A stretch of 34,966 nucleotides of DNA from Alphaproteobacteria bacterium MarineAlpha3_Bin6 (GTDB lineage: Bacteria; Pseudomonadota; Alphaproteobacteria; Rhodospirillales; UBA2165): assembly GCA_002938035.1 (NCBI GenBank), contig PTLH01000009.1, forward strand, positions 1 through 34,966. Reading direction: 5' to 3'. Under the pieces are notes generated by a model that had not been told where the DNA came from, searched no databases, and saw only the letters and a program-made list of their open reading frames with translations. The stretch's first letter is position 1. Each line of letters opens with the position of its first letter. The translations under genes and the position numbers were made by a program. Shown here piece after piece: positions 1 through 7,658 of this stretch.

Positions 1-120
1 ATCGAAGTAGAAATTAAAGGTGCTGTTCCTTCTATCGCGGCGGTTTTGGATGTCACCGACCATGCCGGTGGTGACAATCCTTATTACTCCCCTGGAAAAG
101 GTGGTCCCGCGCCATATTAA
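1..120 (+). CDS. NifU/NfuA-like Fe-S cluster protein, C-terminal end (5' truncated)
   Basis: Frame 1 is open from the first base and stops with TAA at 118-120, giving the last 39 residues of a protein that begins upstream of the window. The tail has a run of the form DVTDH-x5-NPYY near the end. It resembles the C-terminus of NfuA/NifU-domain proteins, for example the DLTEH...SYY ending I recall for E. coli NfuA. Those proteins carry or transfer a 4Fe-4S cluster to client apoproteins in the cytoplasm. The CxxC cluster ligands of the family would lie upstream and cannot be checked here. After the NPYY-like motif there is a short Gly/Pro-rich extension. The identification rests on this short tail only. 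The next gene starts 34 bases downstream on the same strand, and radical SAM enzymes need Fe-S clusters, but that link is only suggestive. Confidence 0.65.
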   Translation: MEVEIKGAVPSIAAVLDVTDHAGGDNPYYSPGKGGPAPY

Positions 121-154
121 AACAGTCTAACCGGCCTACAATCTAGACGGTATC

Positions 155-1555
155 ATGAGGGTTCTACTCCTTTCCACGTATGACCTTGGACATCAACCAT
201 TTGCCCTGGCTTCGTTGTCTGCGGCTGTATCTAAAGATGGGGCAGAAGTCATTTGTAATGACTTGGCAGTGGAACCTTTAAAAGAGGAGGCAGTAAAAAA
301 CTCATCACTGATCGCCCTCCACCTTGCCATGCATACCGCCACCCGTTTGGCACTCCAACTCCTTCCTCGATTAAGAATATTAAATCCAAATGCTCATATA
401 TGTTTTTTTGGACTATATGCTCCAATGTTAGGGAATATCTTAGTTGAAGAGAGAAATATGTCGTTTATTGGTGGTGAGTTCGAAACAGCCGTCAAGAAAC
501 TTTGTTATAAGCTAAACGGTTCCCACTTTTTTAACGCGCACGAGCGGAACGTCACAATTATAGGAAAATATCGCTTCCAAGTACCTGATCGTACCAAGCT
601 TCCAACATTAGACAATTATGCTTATCTAGAAGAAGCGAATGGTGATCGAAAGATTACGGGTTACACTGAGGCTAGTCGGGGCTGTAAACATGTCTGCCTT
701 CATTGCCCAGTTGTCCCTGTATACGGTGGTCGATTTTTTATCGTTCCTGTAGATATAGTGATGAAAGATATACGACAGTTAGTTGAAGCAGGCGCGGAAC
801 ATATCAGTTTTGGTGATCCCGACTTTTTTAATGGACCCAAACATGCGTTAGATATAATCGCAAAGTTACACGTTGAGTTTCCGCATCTCGGCTACGACGT
901 GATAATAAAGGTTGAACACCTTCTAAAGCATCAGCAATTGCTTGCCGTTTTAAAGAATACAGGCTGTAGGTTTATCACCACAGCGGTTGAATCTGTTGAC
1001 GACCATGTCCTCTTAAAATTGGAAAAAGGGCATAGCACTGCTGATTTCTCCGAAGTAGTCGAAATCACTAAACGCTTGGATTTACATTTATCTCCAACTT
1101 TTATCCCTTTTACGCCATGGTCTACGGTCCAAAATTATCAGTACCTTCTTAAAACTATTATGAACCTTGGACTAATAGATAATGTTGCTTCCGTGCAACT
1201 AAGCATCCGCCTTTTAATCCCATTGGGATCCCGCTTATTAGAGCTGGAAGAGATCAAAGCACGCGCTCCACAATTTGACCAAGAGGCACTAAGTTATCCT
1301 TGGCAATTCAGTGATCCTCAAATGGAAACTTTGGCAAATAATGTAAGACAAATTGTTGAGGAAGGAGAACAGCGTAGCAAAACAAGACGGGAAATATTTA
1401 TGGAGCTCTGGGAGGCTTCTAACAATGCCCAAGAACCGGCTACCGGGCCATCAAAAACTTTAAACTTGTCGCTAGATTACACAGACATACCAAAAATGAG
1501 TGAGGCATGGTATTGCTGCGCAGAGCCTACGCGTTTTCAGGCCGAACAGATTTAA
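155..1555 (+). CDS. B12-binding-type radical SAM protein with C-terminal CCAEP tail
   Basis: A 466-residue protein. Residues 1-130 look like a cobalamin-binding-type Rossmann domain (hydrophobic first strand, then STYDLGHQP), though the classical DxHxxG cobalamin ligand motif is not evident. Residues 165-400 form the radical SAM core, with the cluster motif CxxxCxxC at Cys177, Cys181 and Cys184. GDPDFF at 220-225 resembles the glycine-rich SAM-binding strand of B12-rSAM proteins. The protein ends in a Cys454-Cys455-Ala-Glu-Pro segment, 9 residues before the final residue. I recall a family annotated as CUAEP/CCAEP-tail radical SAM (seleno)proteins; this is the all-cysteine form, since both codons read TGC. 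The ATG at 155 has only a weak upstream GACGG. The stop is 9 bases before an ATP-grasp gene, so the two are very probably one operon. The substrate is unknown. The enzyme class is certain; family membership is likely. Confidence 0.85.
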   Translation: MRVLLLSTYDLGHQPFALASLSAAVSKDGAEVICNDLAVEPLKEEAVKNSSLIALHLAMHTATRLALQLLPRLRILNPNAHICFFGLYAPMLGNILVEERNMSFIGGEFETAVKKLCYKLNGSHFFNAHERNVTIIGKYRFQVPDRTKLPTLDNYAYLEEANGDRKITGYTEASRGCKHVCLHCPVVPVYGGRFFIVPVDIVMKDIRQLVEAGAEHISFGDPDFFNGPKHALDIIAKLHVEFPHLGYDVIIKVEHLLKHQQLLAVLKNTGCRFITTAVESVDDHVLLKLEKGHSTADFSEVVEITKRLDLHLSPTFIPFTPWSTVQNYQYLLKTIMNLGLIDNVASVQLSIRLLIPLGSRLLELEEIKARAPQFDQEALSYPWQFSDPQMETLANNVRQIVEEGEQRSKTRREIFMELWEASNNAQEPATGPSKTLNLSLDYTDIPKMSEAWYCCAEPTRFQAEQI

Positions 1556-1564
1556 ATACAAATC

Positions 1565-2785
1565 ATGGCGCGCCTACTTCTGTTAATACCCACTACTTCA
1601 TACCGGGTAAAAGACTTTATGAATGCTGCTCATAAATCCAGTGTAAATGTAACGATTGGATCCGATGAAGAAAGTGTATTAAACACTTTCCAATCTAGCG
1701 GGATACTCCAACTGAAATTCGATGACTTAAACGAAAGTATTGAAAAAATTAAAACCTTTCATAAAAGTTACCCTATCAATTCTATCATTGGAGTTGAGGA
1801 GCAGACATGTTTTCTTGCTGTAAAAGCTTTGGAGAAATTAGGTCTGCCACACAACTCAATTGGATCAATAAAAGCCTCTATCAACAAATACCTGTTCCGA
1901 AACACCCTAAAAAAGAACGGCTTACCTAATCCAAATTTTCAGTGTCTAAAACCGAACCACGATATTAGGACACTTGCAAACTCCACTGATTATCCCTGCG
2001 TTTTAAAGCCAGTAAATCGTTCTGCAAGTCAAGGTGTAATACGGGCTAATGATCCTCGAGAATTCGTAGCCGCCTATCAGCGCATCGCCTCTCTGGTTTC
2101 TGGTGAAGATATTATCGTTGAAGATTTTCTCCCGGGTCAGGAAGTGGCATTGGAAGGGCTTCTGACAGATGGAGAACTCAAAACGTTGGCTATTTTCGAC
2201 AAGCCAGAACCCCTGGATGGACCCTATTTTGAGGAAACGATTTACGTCACCCCGTCTCAACATCCCATAGTAATCCAAGATAGACTCCATCAAATTGTAC
2301 AACAAGCGGCGAACGCTCTTGGTCTTACGGAAGGCCCTGTTCATGCTGAATTACGAATACGCGATCAGGAATCCACGGTTAACGAACAAGGGCCTTGGCT
2401 AATCGAATTGGCAGCCCGCTCAATTGGAGGTCTATGTTCGCGCAGCCTAATGTTTGAAGGTGGGCGCTCGCTCGAGGAATTGATCATTTCTCACGCTCTC
2501 AAAGAACCCATCGGTTGCGTAAATCGAGAAAAATTGGCTTCGGGTGTTATGATGATTCCAATCCCAAAAGCTGGGATTTTAAAAAGTGTTGAAGGCGACA
2601 TCGACGCGAGAGCATTAAAACACGTTAAAGATTTGCAGATTTCCATTAAAATCGGACAAAAGTTAACTCCCTTGCCCGAAGGAAAACAATACCTCGGATT
2701 TATTTTCGCTAAGGCTGAAAGCCCACTAGAAGTTCAAGCTTCCCTTAGGGCAGCCCACTCTCGTCTACGATTTAAGATCGATTAA
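1565..2785 (+). CDS. ATP-grasp domain ligase paired with the radical SAM protein
   Basis: A 406-residue protein with an ATP-grasp layout. It has an N-terminal preATP-grasp domain (about 1-115). ATP-binding strands follow, including YPCVLKPVNRSASQGV near 143-158 and DIIVEDFLPGQEVALEG near 182-198. The C-terminal metal site is ELAARSIGG near 280-288, the usual E-x-N/A-x-R-x-G region. ATP-grasp enzymes activate a carboxylate as an acyl phosphate and couple it to an amine, thiol or other nucleophile. The closest general look is of the carnosine synthase or PurK-like amino-acid ligases, but I cannot name a substrate. It starts 9 bases after the radical SAM gene. Its 3' end overlaps the convergent threonine aldolase gene by 4 bases, so no separate terminator fits there. 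Together with its partner it suggests modification and ligation of a small amino-acid-like molecule; this is inference from context. Confidence 0.85.
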   Translation: MARLLLLIPTTSYRVKDFMNAAHKSSVNVTIGSDEESVLNTFQSSGILQLKFDDLNESIEKIKTFHKSYPINSIIGVEEQTCFLAVKALEKLGLPHNSIGSIKASINKYLFRNTLKKNGLPNPNFQCLKPNHDIRTLANSTDYPCVLKPVNRSASQGVIRANDPREFVAAYQRIASLVSGEDIIVEDFLPGQEVALEGLLTDGELKTLAIFDKPEPLDGPYFEETIYVTPSQHPIVIQDRLHQIVQQAANALGLTEGPVHAELRIRDQESTVNEQGPWLIELAARSIGGLCSRSLMFEGGRSLEELIISHALKEPIGCVNREKLASGVMMIPIPKAGILKSVEGDIDARALKHVKDLQISIKIGQKLTPLPEGKQYLGFIFAKAESPLEVQASLRAAHSRLRFKID

Positions 2786-3837
2786 CTGGTATTTCTTACC
2801 AATATTTGACCAATTGCATCAGCCGCTTCGATAACACTTTTCCGATCAACGTCCATATGAGTAACAGCACGGACACTATTCTCTCCCGTTACGTTTATGC
2901 GAATTCCTTGATCTAGAAGAGAAGAGGATAACTGAACAGCATTTATGTTCAACGTGTTGACCGTAAAAAATATTATATTGGTCTCAATATTCTCTGATTT
3001 AAGCTCAATGCCATCAATTTGAGACAGTCGCTCGACAAAAACTTGAGCATTCTCATGGTCTTCAGCTAATCGAGACACGTTGTTTTTAAGAGCAAATATT
3101 CCCGCCGCCGCCATCATACCGGATTGTCGCATAGCGCCTCCAAGACGTTGCTTCCAAAACCACGCTTCTTCAATGAATGCACGCGTTCCAGTTAGTACGC
3201 CACCGATAGGACACCCCAGCCCTTTTGATAAATCAATCCATGCGGTATCCGTGCAAGAGGCATAATCTTTGGCAGAAATACCAGAGGCGACGACCGCATT
3301 CATTAGTCTAGCCCCATCCATATGGACAATTAAATCACTATTACGGGCAATATCTTTAATGGAATTAAGCATTTCCAATGTCCATACGCTGCCTCCACCT
3401 AAATTCGAAGTCTGCTCTACTACTACAACCCTAGACTTTGGTGAATGGCGAAGAGGCGGACGAAGCGCATCCTCTACCTGCGAAGCAGCAAATATTCCAT
3501 TTTTTCCTTCAATAGGCCGTATCATGGCACCGGCTATTGCAGACGCACCTCCCACTTCAAAATTAAAGATATGAGAGGTTTCATCAGCTATTATTTCATC
3601 CCCTGGATTGCAATGAACTGCGAGAGCAATCTGATTACACATTGTACCAGAAGGTAGAAACAGAGCTTTTTCGTGTCCCAACAGATCAGCCACAATTTCA
3701 CATAAGCTGATCGTCGTAGGATCTTCATCAGCTTGCTCATCACCAACCTCCGCGGCACACATGGCTTTGCGCATTTCCATCGAAGGGCGGGTTTTAGTGT
3801 CACTGAACAAATCTATACGTGGCGGATTATGTGCCAT
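2782..3837 (-). CDS. ltaE: Low-specificity L-threonine aldolase
   Basis: A 351-residue fold-type I PLP enzyme that splits L-threonine or allo-threonine into glycine and acetaldehyde. The N-terminus carries the family signature FSDTKTRPS (11-19) and VGDEQADEDPT (31-41). The PLP site includes HMDGARL (172-178), with Asp174 expected to contact the pyridine nitrogen. Lys205 in DLSKGLGCPIGG is the expected Schiff-base lysine. Length is normal for the family (about 340-350). The ATG at 3837 is preceded by GAGGA at a spacing of 6 bases, supporting this start. It runs against the ATP-grasp gene, overlapping its stop by 4 bases. A 13-base tandem repeat lies 78-142 bases upstream of the start, in the place where its promoter or leader should be. 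Very similar beta-eliminating or beta-hydroxyaspartate aldolases cannot be excluded from sequence alone. Confidence 0.9.
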   Translation of the reverse strand: MAHNPPRIDLFSDTKTRPSMEMRKAMCAAEVGDEQADEDPTTISLCEIVADLLGHEKALFLPSGTMCNQIALAVHCNPGDEIIADETSHIFNFEVGGASAIAGAMIRPIEGKNGIFAASQVEDALRPPLRHSPKSRVVVVEQTSNLGGGSVWTLEMLNSIKDIARNSDLIVHMDGARLMNAVVASGISAKDYASCTDTAWIDLSKGLGCPIGGVLTGTRAFIEEAWFWKQRLGGAMRQSGMMAAAGIFALKNNVSRLAEDHENAQVFVERLSQIDGIELKSENIETNIIFFTVNTLNINAVQLSSSLLDQGIRINVTGENSVRAVTHMDVDRKSVIEAADAIGQILVRNTS

Positions 3838-3914
3838 ACATTGTCCTCATTAATATATTGAAATTATGAATATCACCTGAATCCAGATTGTTAACTAGCA
3901 ATTTAGCTTCCTCT

Positions 3915-3983
3915 TTATCAAGTCTTCTTATCAAGTCTTCTTATCAAGTCTTCTTATCAAGTCTTCTTATCAAGTCTTCTTAT
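3915..3983. repeat. 13-bp tandem repeat, five perfect copies plus partial
   Basis: The unit TTATCAAGTCTTC (plus strand) occurs five times head to tail with no mismatch at 3915-3979, followed by a partial sixth copy TTAT at 3980-3983. It sits between the stop of the AlkA-like glycosylase gene (3998) and the start of threonine aldolase (3837), both on the minus strand. The minus-strand unit is GAAGACTTGATAA. Thirteen bases is not a multiple of three and the repeat is outside the coding regions, so copy-number change would alter spacing in the threonine aldolase leader rather than a protein. There are no spacers, so it is not a CRISPR. The repeat is certain; any function is inference. Confidence 0.97.
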
Positions 3984-3997
3984 AGAGCCTGATCTCC

Positions 3998-4624
3998 TCA
4001 GTTGCCTCGAGAAACGTTGGTATAGTGCCACATCATTCTAGCGGCTGCGCTTCGCCAAGGTTTGTATAATTCACCAATCTGTACCAGTTTTTGACGGGAA
4101 GGCCTTGACGTTAAGCCTTTCATACCCATCACCCCTTTTACTATACCCAAATCATCTATTGGCCACAGATCTGGTCGCCGGAGTGCAAATATCAAATAGA
4201 CTTCCGCCGTCCACCTGCCGATGCCCTTAAGAGTCATCATTTCAGCAATGGCCTGCTCATCTCCCATATTGGCAATTTTTCGAAGACTGAATGTTCCATT
4301 TATTATAGCTTCAGCAATACCCCTTCCATAATTTTCTTTTTGGCGACTAAGACCAATTTCACGAACTTTTTTATCTGATAAGCCCATAAAAATTTCAGGG
4401 GTCATCGGTTTTGAAATAGAGTCAAGACGTCCTGTAATGGCACGTGCAGCTGCCGTCGATACTTGCTGAGCGCATATAACCTTGAGTAACGTGCCATAAC
4501 CAGGGGGGCGAGTTCTCAGAAGTGGCAATCCACTCGTCCTATAAAACATATTAAGATCAGGATCTCGTTTGGAGAGAGTTTCGACGGCCTGTTTAAATAT
4601 CTCTTTGGTAATCTTAATTTTCAT
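3998..4624 (-). CDS. AlkA-like DNA-3-methyladenine glycosylase (HhH-GPD)
   Basis: A 208-residue helix-hairpin-helix/GPD base-excision repair enzyme that removes alkylated purines from DNA. The helix-hairpin-helix motif LKGIGRWTAEVY is at 132-143. The catalytic region WPIDDLG is at 154-160, with the expected catalytic aspartate in the pair 157-158. VICAQQVS at 49-56 is the conserved segment preceding the DNA-binding helices. There are no four C-terminal cysteines of an Fe-S loop, so it is not an endonuclease III or MutY type. I chose the ATG at 4624. An in-frame TTG at 4660 would add 12 residues that do not look like family sequence, and that TTG is the first half of a TTGACA hexamer that could instead be a promoter element. 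Length fits the short bacterial AlkA class. The gene diverges from glyoxalase II. Confidence 0.88.
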   Translation of the reverse strand: MKIKITKEIFKQAVETLSKRDPDLNMFYRTSGLPLLRTRPPGYGTLLKVICAQQVSTAAARAITGRLDSISKPMTPEIFMGLSDKKVREIGLSRQKENYGRGIAEAIINGTFSLRKIANMGDEQAIAEMMTLKGIGRWTAEVYLIFALRRPDLWPIDDLGIVKGVMGMKGLTSRPSRQKLVQIGELYKPWRSAAARMMWHYTNVSRGN

Positions 4625-4707
4625 GGGCAACGATTGAGATGTACAACTAATACTTGTCAAGTTTCTATTTTAATCTACCAAGATTCTTTTGATCAAGTTG
4701 CTTTGAA

Positions 4708-4737
4708 TTGATAAAGGATCCCGTGCTAAGCTATATA
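4708..4737 (+). promoter_or_regulatory. Candidate sigma70-type promoter for gloB
   Basis: TTGATA at 4708-4713 (5 of 6 matches to the -35 consensus) lies 18 bases before TATATA at 4732-4737 (4 of 6 matches to -10). The predicted transcript would begin near 4744, leaving room for the AGGAGG ribosome site at 4757-4762. It lies in the divergent interval between the glycosylase gene and gloB. It is a match by eye only. Confidence 0.35.
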
Positions 4738-4756
4738 AACAACCATGTGTAATCTT

Positions 4757-4762
4757 AGGAGG
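4757..4762 (+). promoter_or_regulatory. Perfect Shine-Dalgarno fixing a TTG start for gloB
   Basis: AGGAGG at 4757-4762 is followed after 5 bases by TTG at 4768-4770. No in-frame ATG or GTG occurs near the conserved N-terminus of the encoded protein, so this strong site decides the start and shows that TTG is used as a start codon in this genome. Confidence 0.8.
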
Positions 4763-4767
4763 ATCCA

Positions 4768-5559
4768 TTGTTCGTTGAACAAATCTGGACTGGTAATGAT
4801 TTCCGCAACTTCAACTATTTGATCGCTTGCCCGGATACCGGTGATGCTCTCGCTATTGACCCGCTTGAATACAACCAGTGCCTTTCAATAGCTAAAAACA
4901 AGGGATGGCATATTTCTCAAGTACTTAATACCCATCACCATCATGACCACATTGGGGGTAATCAGGGTGTAGTTGAGGCCACGGGGGCTAAGGTGCTTGC
5001 TCATGCGCAAGCTAAAGATCAAATACCGAATATGGATGAAGGACTCTCGGCTGGTAATATTGTAAAAATCGGCAAAACGGTGGAACTTGAAGTATTGGAC
5101 ACGCCCGGCCATACAATGAGCCACATATGTCTATTTTCCAAGACAGAGATCCCTGCCCTATTTGCTGGTGACACTCTTTTTAACGCCGGTGCAGGACACT
5201 GCAAAGGAGGAGGCCATCCAGATTCTCTATATAACACCTTCGCAAGTCAGCTGGCACAACTCCCAGATGAAACAAGGATATATCCTGGTCACGACTACAT
5301 CATAAATAATCTAAATTTTACTCTGGATAGGGAACCCGATAACGAGAGAGCAAAAGGTTTAAAATCTGAACTAGAGAACCAAGACACAAATAGCGCATTG
5401 ATAACTAACCTTGGTATTGAGAAGGAAATTAATACTTTTTTTCGCCTCCAAAACCCCTCCATCCATGTAGAATTACGGAAGGCCTTCCCCGATTTGCCGG
5501 AAGAACTGGACAACAAAACCGTGTTCTTAAAGCTTAGAGAATTAAGAAATATTTGGTAG
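4768..5559 (+). CDS. gloB: Hydroxyacylglutathione hydrolase (glyoxalase II)
   Basis: A 263-residue metallo-beta-lactamase-fold hydrolase that converts S-D-lactoylglutathione to D-lactate and glutathione, the second step of methylglyoxal detoxification. The di-metal motif THHHHDHIGG is at 55-64 (HxHxDH at 56-61). DTPGHTMSH at 112-120 supplies the next histidine, FAGDTLFNAGAGHCKGG the bridging aspartate, and YPGHDY the last histidine. The C-terminal HAGH domain contains NPSIHVELRKAFP, consistent with the glutathione-binding glyoxalase II rather than a generic lactamase-like enzyme. Length is near the family's 250-260. The start is TTG behind a perfect Shine-Dalgarno at 5-base spacing. It diverges from the AlkA-like gene and converges on the TPR glycosyltransferase gene. 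Confidence 0.95.
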   Translation: MFVEQIWTGNDFRNFNYLIACPDTGDALAIDPLEYNQCLSIAKNKGWHISQVLNTHHHHDHIGGNQGVVEATGAKVLAHAQAKDQIPNMDEGLSAGNIVKIGKTVELEVLDTPGHTMSHICLFSKTEIPALFAGDTLFNAGAGHCKGGGHPDSLYNTFASQLAQLPDETRIYPGHDYIINNLNFTLDREPDNERAKGLKSELENQDTNSALITNLGIEKEINTFFRLQNPSIHVELRKAFPDLPEELDNKTVFLKLRELRNIW

Positions 5560-5606
5560 CCATCAGGCCAAGCGTTATCGATAGCTCTAAAGTAAAAAAT
5601 AAAATC

Positions 5607-5650
5607 ATTAATGAATGAATAGAAACTTAGGGCTGCATTTCTTCATTAAT
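5607..5650. other. Inverted repeat between convergent genes
   Basis: ATTAATGAA at 5607-5615 is matched exactly by its reverse complement TTCATTAAT at 5642-5650, with a 26-base loop. It lies in the 137-base gap between the 3' ends of gloB and the minus-strand TPR glycosyltransferase. An AT-rich 9-bp stem without a clear T tract is a poor intrinsic terminator, but its position between two convergent ends makes a termination or mRNA-end role possible. Confidence 0.3.
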
Positions 5651-5696
5651 TGCTTATGGCCTTTGAGCATTATCTCACTAGGAATATAATGTTAGA

Positions 5697-7658
5697 TTAA
5701 AGAACCGTCGTCGTCACGTAATTGATAAATTCATCTACCACGTCTTTGTGTTCAAATAAACTCGCGTTCGTTTCCATGATTTTATTTTCAATATCTCTTC
5801 GAAAATCGGAATTTGTACCGAGCTTCAGTGTTGTTTGAATATATTCTTCTAACGTAAGGGCAGTACATTCTTCTATACCCATAATACGGTACATCCCCGC
5901 AGAAACACGACCCCGCATAAATGTACTGTCCAGCGTGACTACCGCTTTGCCTAAAGCAAACGATTCATAAGTGGTATTACCGCCACTAAAATACGGGGTA
6001 TCAAGAATGACATCCGAGATAGACTGGAGTGATATAAAGTCTTCTGGGCTTTGGCGGGGCAGGATATCAATTCTTTTTTCTAGATCACCGATAGTTTTTC
6101 TCCATCGGTTTCGGAGCAAACCTGTCCAATCCCTTATTGCACCTTCCAGTAACAAAATCCTGGCCTCTTGATCTCCCTTCAAAATTTGCGCAAAAATATT
6201 ATCCACGTCCGGATGAAATTTAATGGTACTTTGAGGACAGAAATAAATGTGCTGATTTTCGTCAAGACCGAATTCGGCTCGTGATTTCAAACGTTCAGGA
6301 ATATTGGGCCGATAATAAAATGTCGGTAGTGTTGAGAAGCAATAAAGATTTTCAGAATAATGTTCTTTGGCGTCGGCAGGCTCAATCAATGAGCTGGACA
6401 AGAAAGTATCCATATTAGGTATACCAGTAGTGTCTGGATGTCCCCAAGTCAGGCATTGAACCGGTGCTAATCGCGCAAAGGCGAGAAAATAGCTGCGTAC
6501 ATCCATACCAATGTCTGCATAAAACAAGACATCAAGTTTTTGTCGACCAATCTCCTCCTGCATCTCAATCAAATTTTCCGAGAGATAGACGAGATGGTCA
6601 GCTGCACCTTGAATTTTAAGTGCTATAGAATCTTTCTGCCCATTAGTGGTAATAACTACCACTTCGAAAAGGTTCTTGGGTATTTGAGAAATTAATCCAA
6701 CCATCATCCGGCCCACAGAGTGGCGGTAAAAATAGGCTGATAAAAAACCAATTTTTATTTTTCCTCTTTCACGTTTAACACCATTGCAGTGAGGAGCAGT
6801 CCACCCTAAGCGAGAGCAAGAATTCAGATGTATATTTGCAATAATTTTCTGGAGGTCCCGATCATTGTAATTTTGATAAGCTAGAAAAAAATTTGTAGTT
6901 GATGTTTCTAGAGATGGATCTGAAACTTCTAGATCTTCCTCCAACAACTTTTCTAACTTAAGTTCGAGGCTTTCTCGAACCTCTTTAATATGATCTAAAC
7001 TTTTGTAGACGACAGGCAACGTAACAGCGGATCTAATTCGGAGACCATCGTGGGCATGGATACTTAGTACTCTACCATATGTATTTATTGCTTTTTCTGC
7101 TAACCCCATGCGTCTATAGACATTTCCTAAATTAACCAGAGCAAGGGTGTCCTTGGGGTTCAATTCAATGACTTTCTTAAACTGAATAATTGCATCATCC
7201 AGGCGTCCCACATCGACAAGAATGTTACCCAAATTAATAAGTGCATTTAAATGTGATGGTTGGAGAGATAAAACTATCCCGTAGCTAGATAATGCGGCAT
7301 CAGTTAAGCCCAGTTCTTTATACAATTTGGCCAAATTGTAATGTGCGTCTACATTTTTATTATTAAGGTTAATGGCCAGTAGAAAAGAGATCTTAGCCTG
7401 TTCCAGTTTTTTGAGATTGTGTTCAATTACGCCCAGATTGCAGTGGTAAACTGAGTTTTTTGGACTTTCATTTACTGCACGCTCTAAAAATATCAATGCT
7501 TCATCGAGCTTACCTCGTTGACCAAGCAAAGTACCTAAAAGATAAAGTGCCTCTGCATCACAGGCATTAGAGGCTATTACCTGGACATATAACTCTTCAG
7601 CCTCGGTATAACGCCCTCTGCCGTGTAAGCGTTTAGCTTTTTCAAAATTATCCGTCAA
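5697..7658 (-). CDS. TPR protein with OGT/SPINDLY-type (GT41) glycosyltransferase domain
   Basis: A 653-residue protein. Residues 1-230 hold about six tetratricopeptide repeats (clear units include [16 protein letters not shown] and [15 protein letters not shown]). Residues about 300-645 match the O-GlcNAc transferase-like catalytic region. Landmarks are [45 protein letters not shown] and [22 protein letters not shown], the last being the nucleotide-sugar-binding segment. Such enzymes transfer a sugar from a UDP-sugar to protein or to cell-surface polymers; in bacteria the acceptor is usually unknown. The start is a TTG whose first four bases (TTGA) overlap the thiSG stop codon, so the gene is probably translated by coupling to thiSG. 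No signal peptide or membrane segment is seen, suggesting a cytoplasmic enzyme. The acceptor and the reason for linkage to thiamine synthesis are unknown. Confidence 0.85.
   Translation of the reverse strand: MTDNFEKAKRLHGRGRYTEAEELYVQVIASNACDAEALYLLGTLLGQRGKLDEALIFLERAVNESPKNSVYHCNLGVIEHNLKKLEQAKISFLLAINLNNKNVDAHYNLAKLYKELGLTDAALSSYGIVLSLQPSHLNALINLGNILVDVGRLDDAIIQFKKVIELNPKDTLALVNLGNVYRRMGLAEKAINTYGRVLSIHAHDGLRIRSAVTLPVVYKSLDHIKEVRESLELKLEKLLEEDLEVSDPSLETSTTNFFLAYQNYNDRDLQKIIANIHLNSCSRLGWTAPHCNGVKRERGKIKIGFLSAYFYRHSVGRMMVGLISQIPKNLFEVVVITTNGQKDSIALKIQGAADHLVYLSENLIEMQEEIGRQKLDVLFYADIGMDVRSYFLAFARLAPVQCLTWGHPDTTGIPNMDTFLSSSLIEPADAKEHYSENLYCFSTLPTFYYRPNIPERLKSRAEFGLDENQHIYFCPQSTIKFHPDVDNIFAQILKGDQEARILLLEGAIRDWTGLLRNRWRKTIGDLEKRIDILPRQSPEDFISLQSISDVILDTPYFSGGNTTYESFALGKAVVTLDSTFMRGRVSAGMYRIMGIEECTALTLEEYIQTTLKLGTNSDFRRDIENKIMETNASLFEHKDVVDEFINYVTTTVL

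Noticed and set aside
1499-1555. Selenoprotein with in-frame TGA at the radical SAM tail
   Set aside because: Both tail codons are TGC and the frame ends with an ordinary TAA, so no recoding is needed.
2003-2344. 113-codon reading frame antisense to the ATP-grasp gene
   Set aside because: It overlaps the conserved ATP-binding region of the real gene and has no ribosome site or family resemblance.
3915-3983. Possible CRISPR array
   Set aside because: Units are contiguous 13-mers with no spacers and there are no cas genes nearby.
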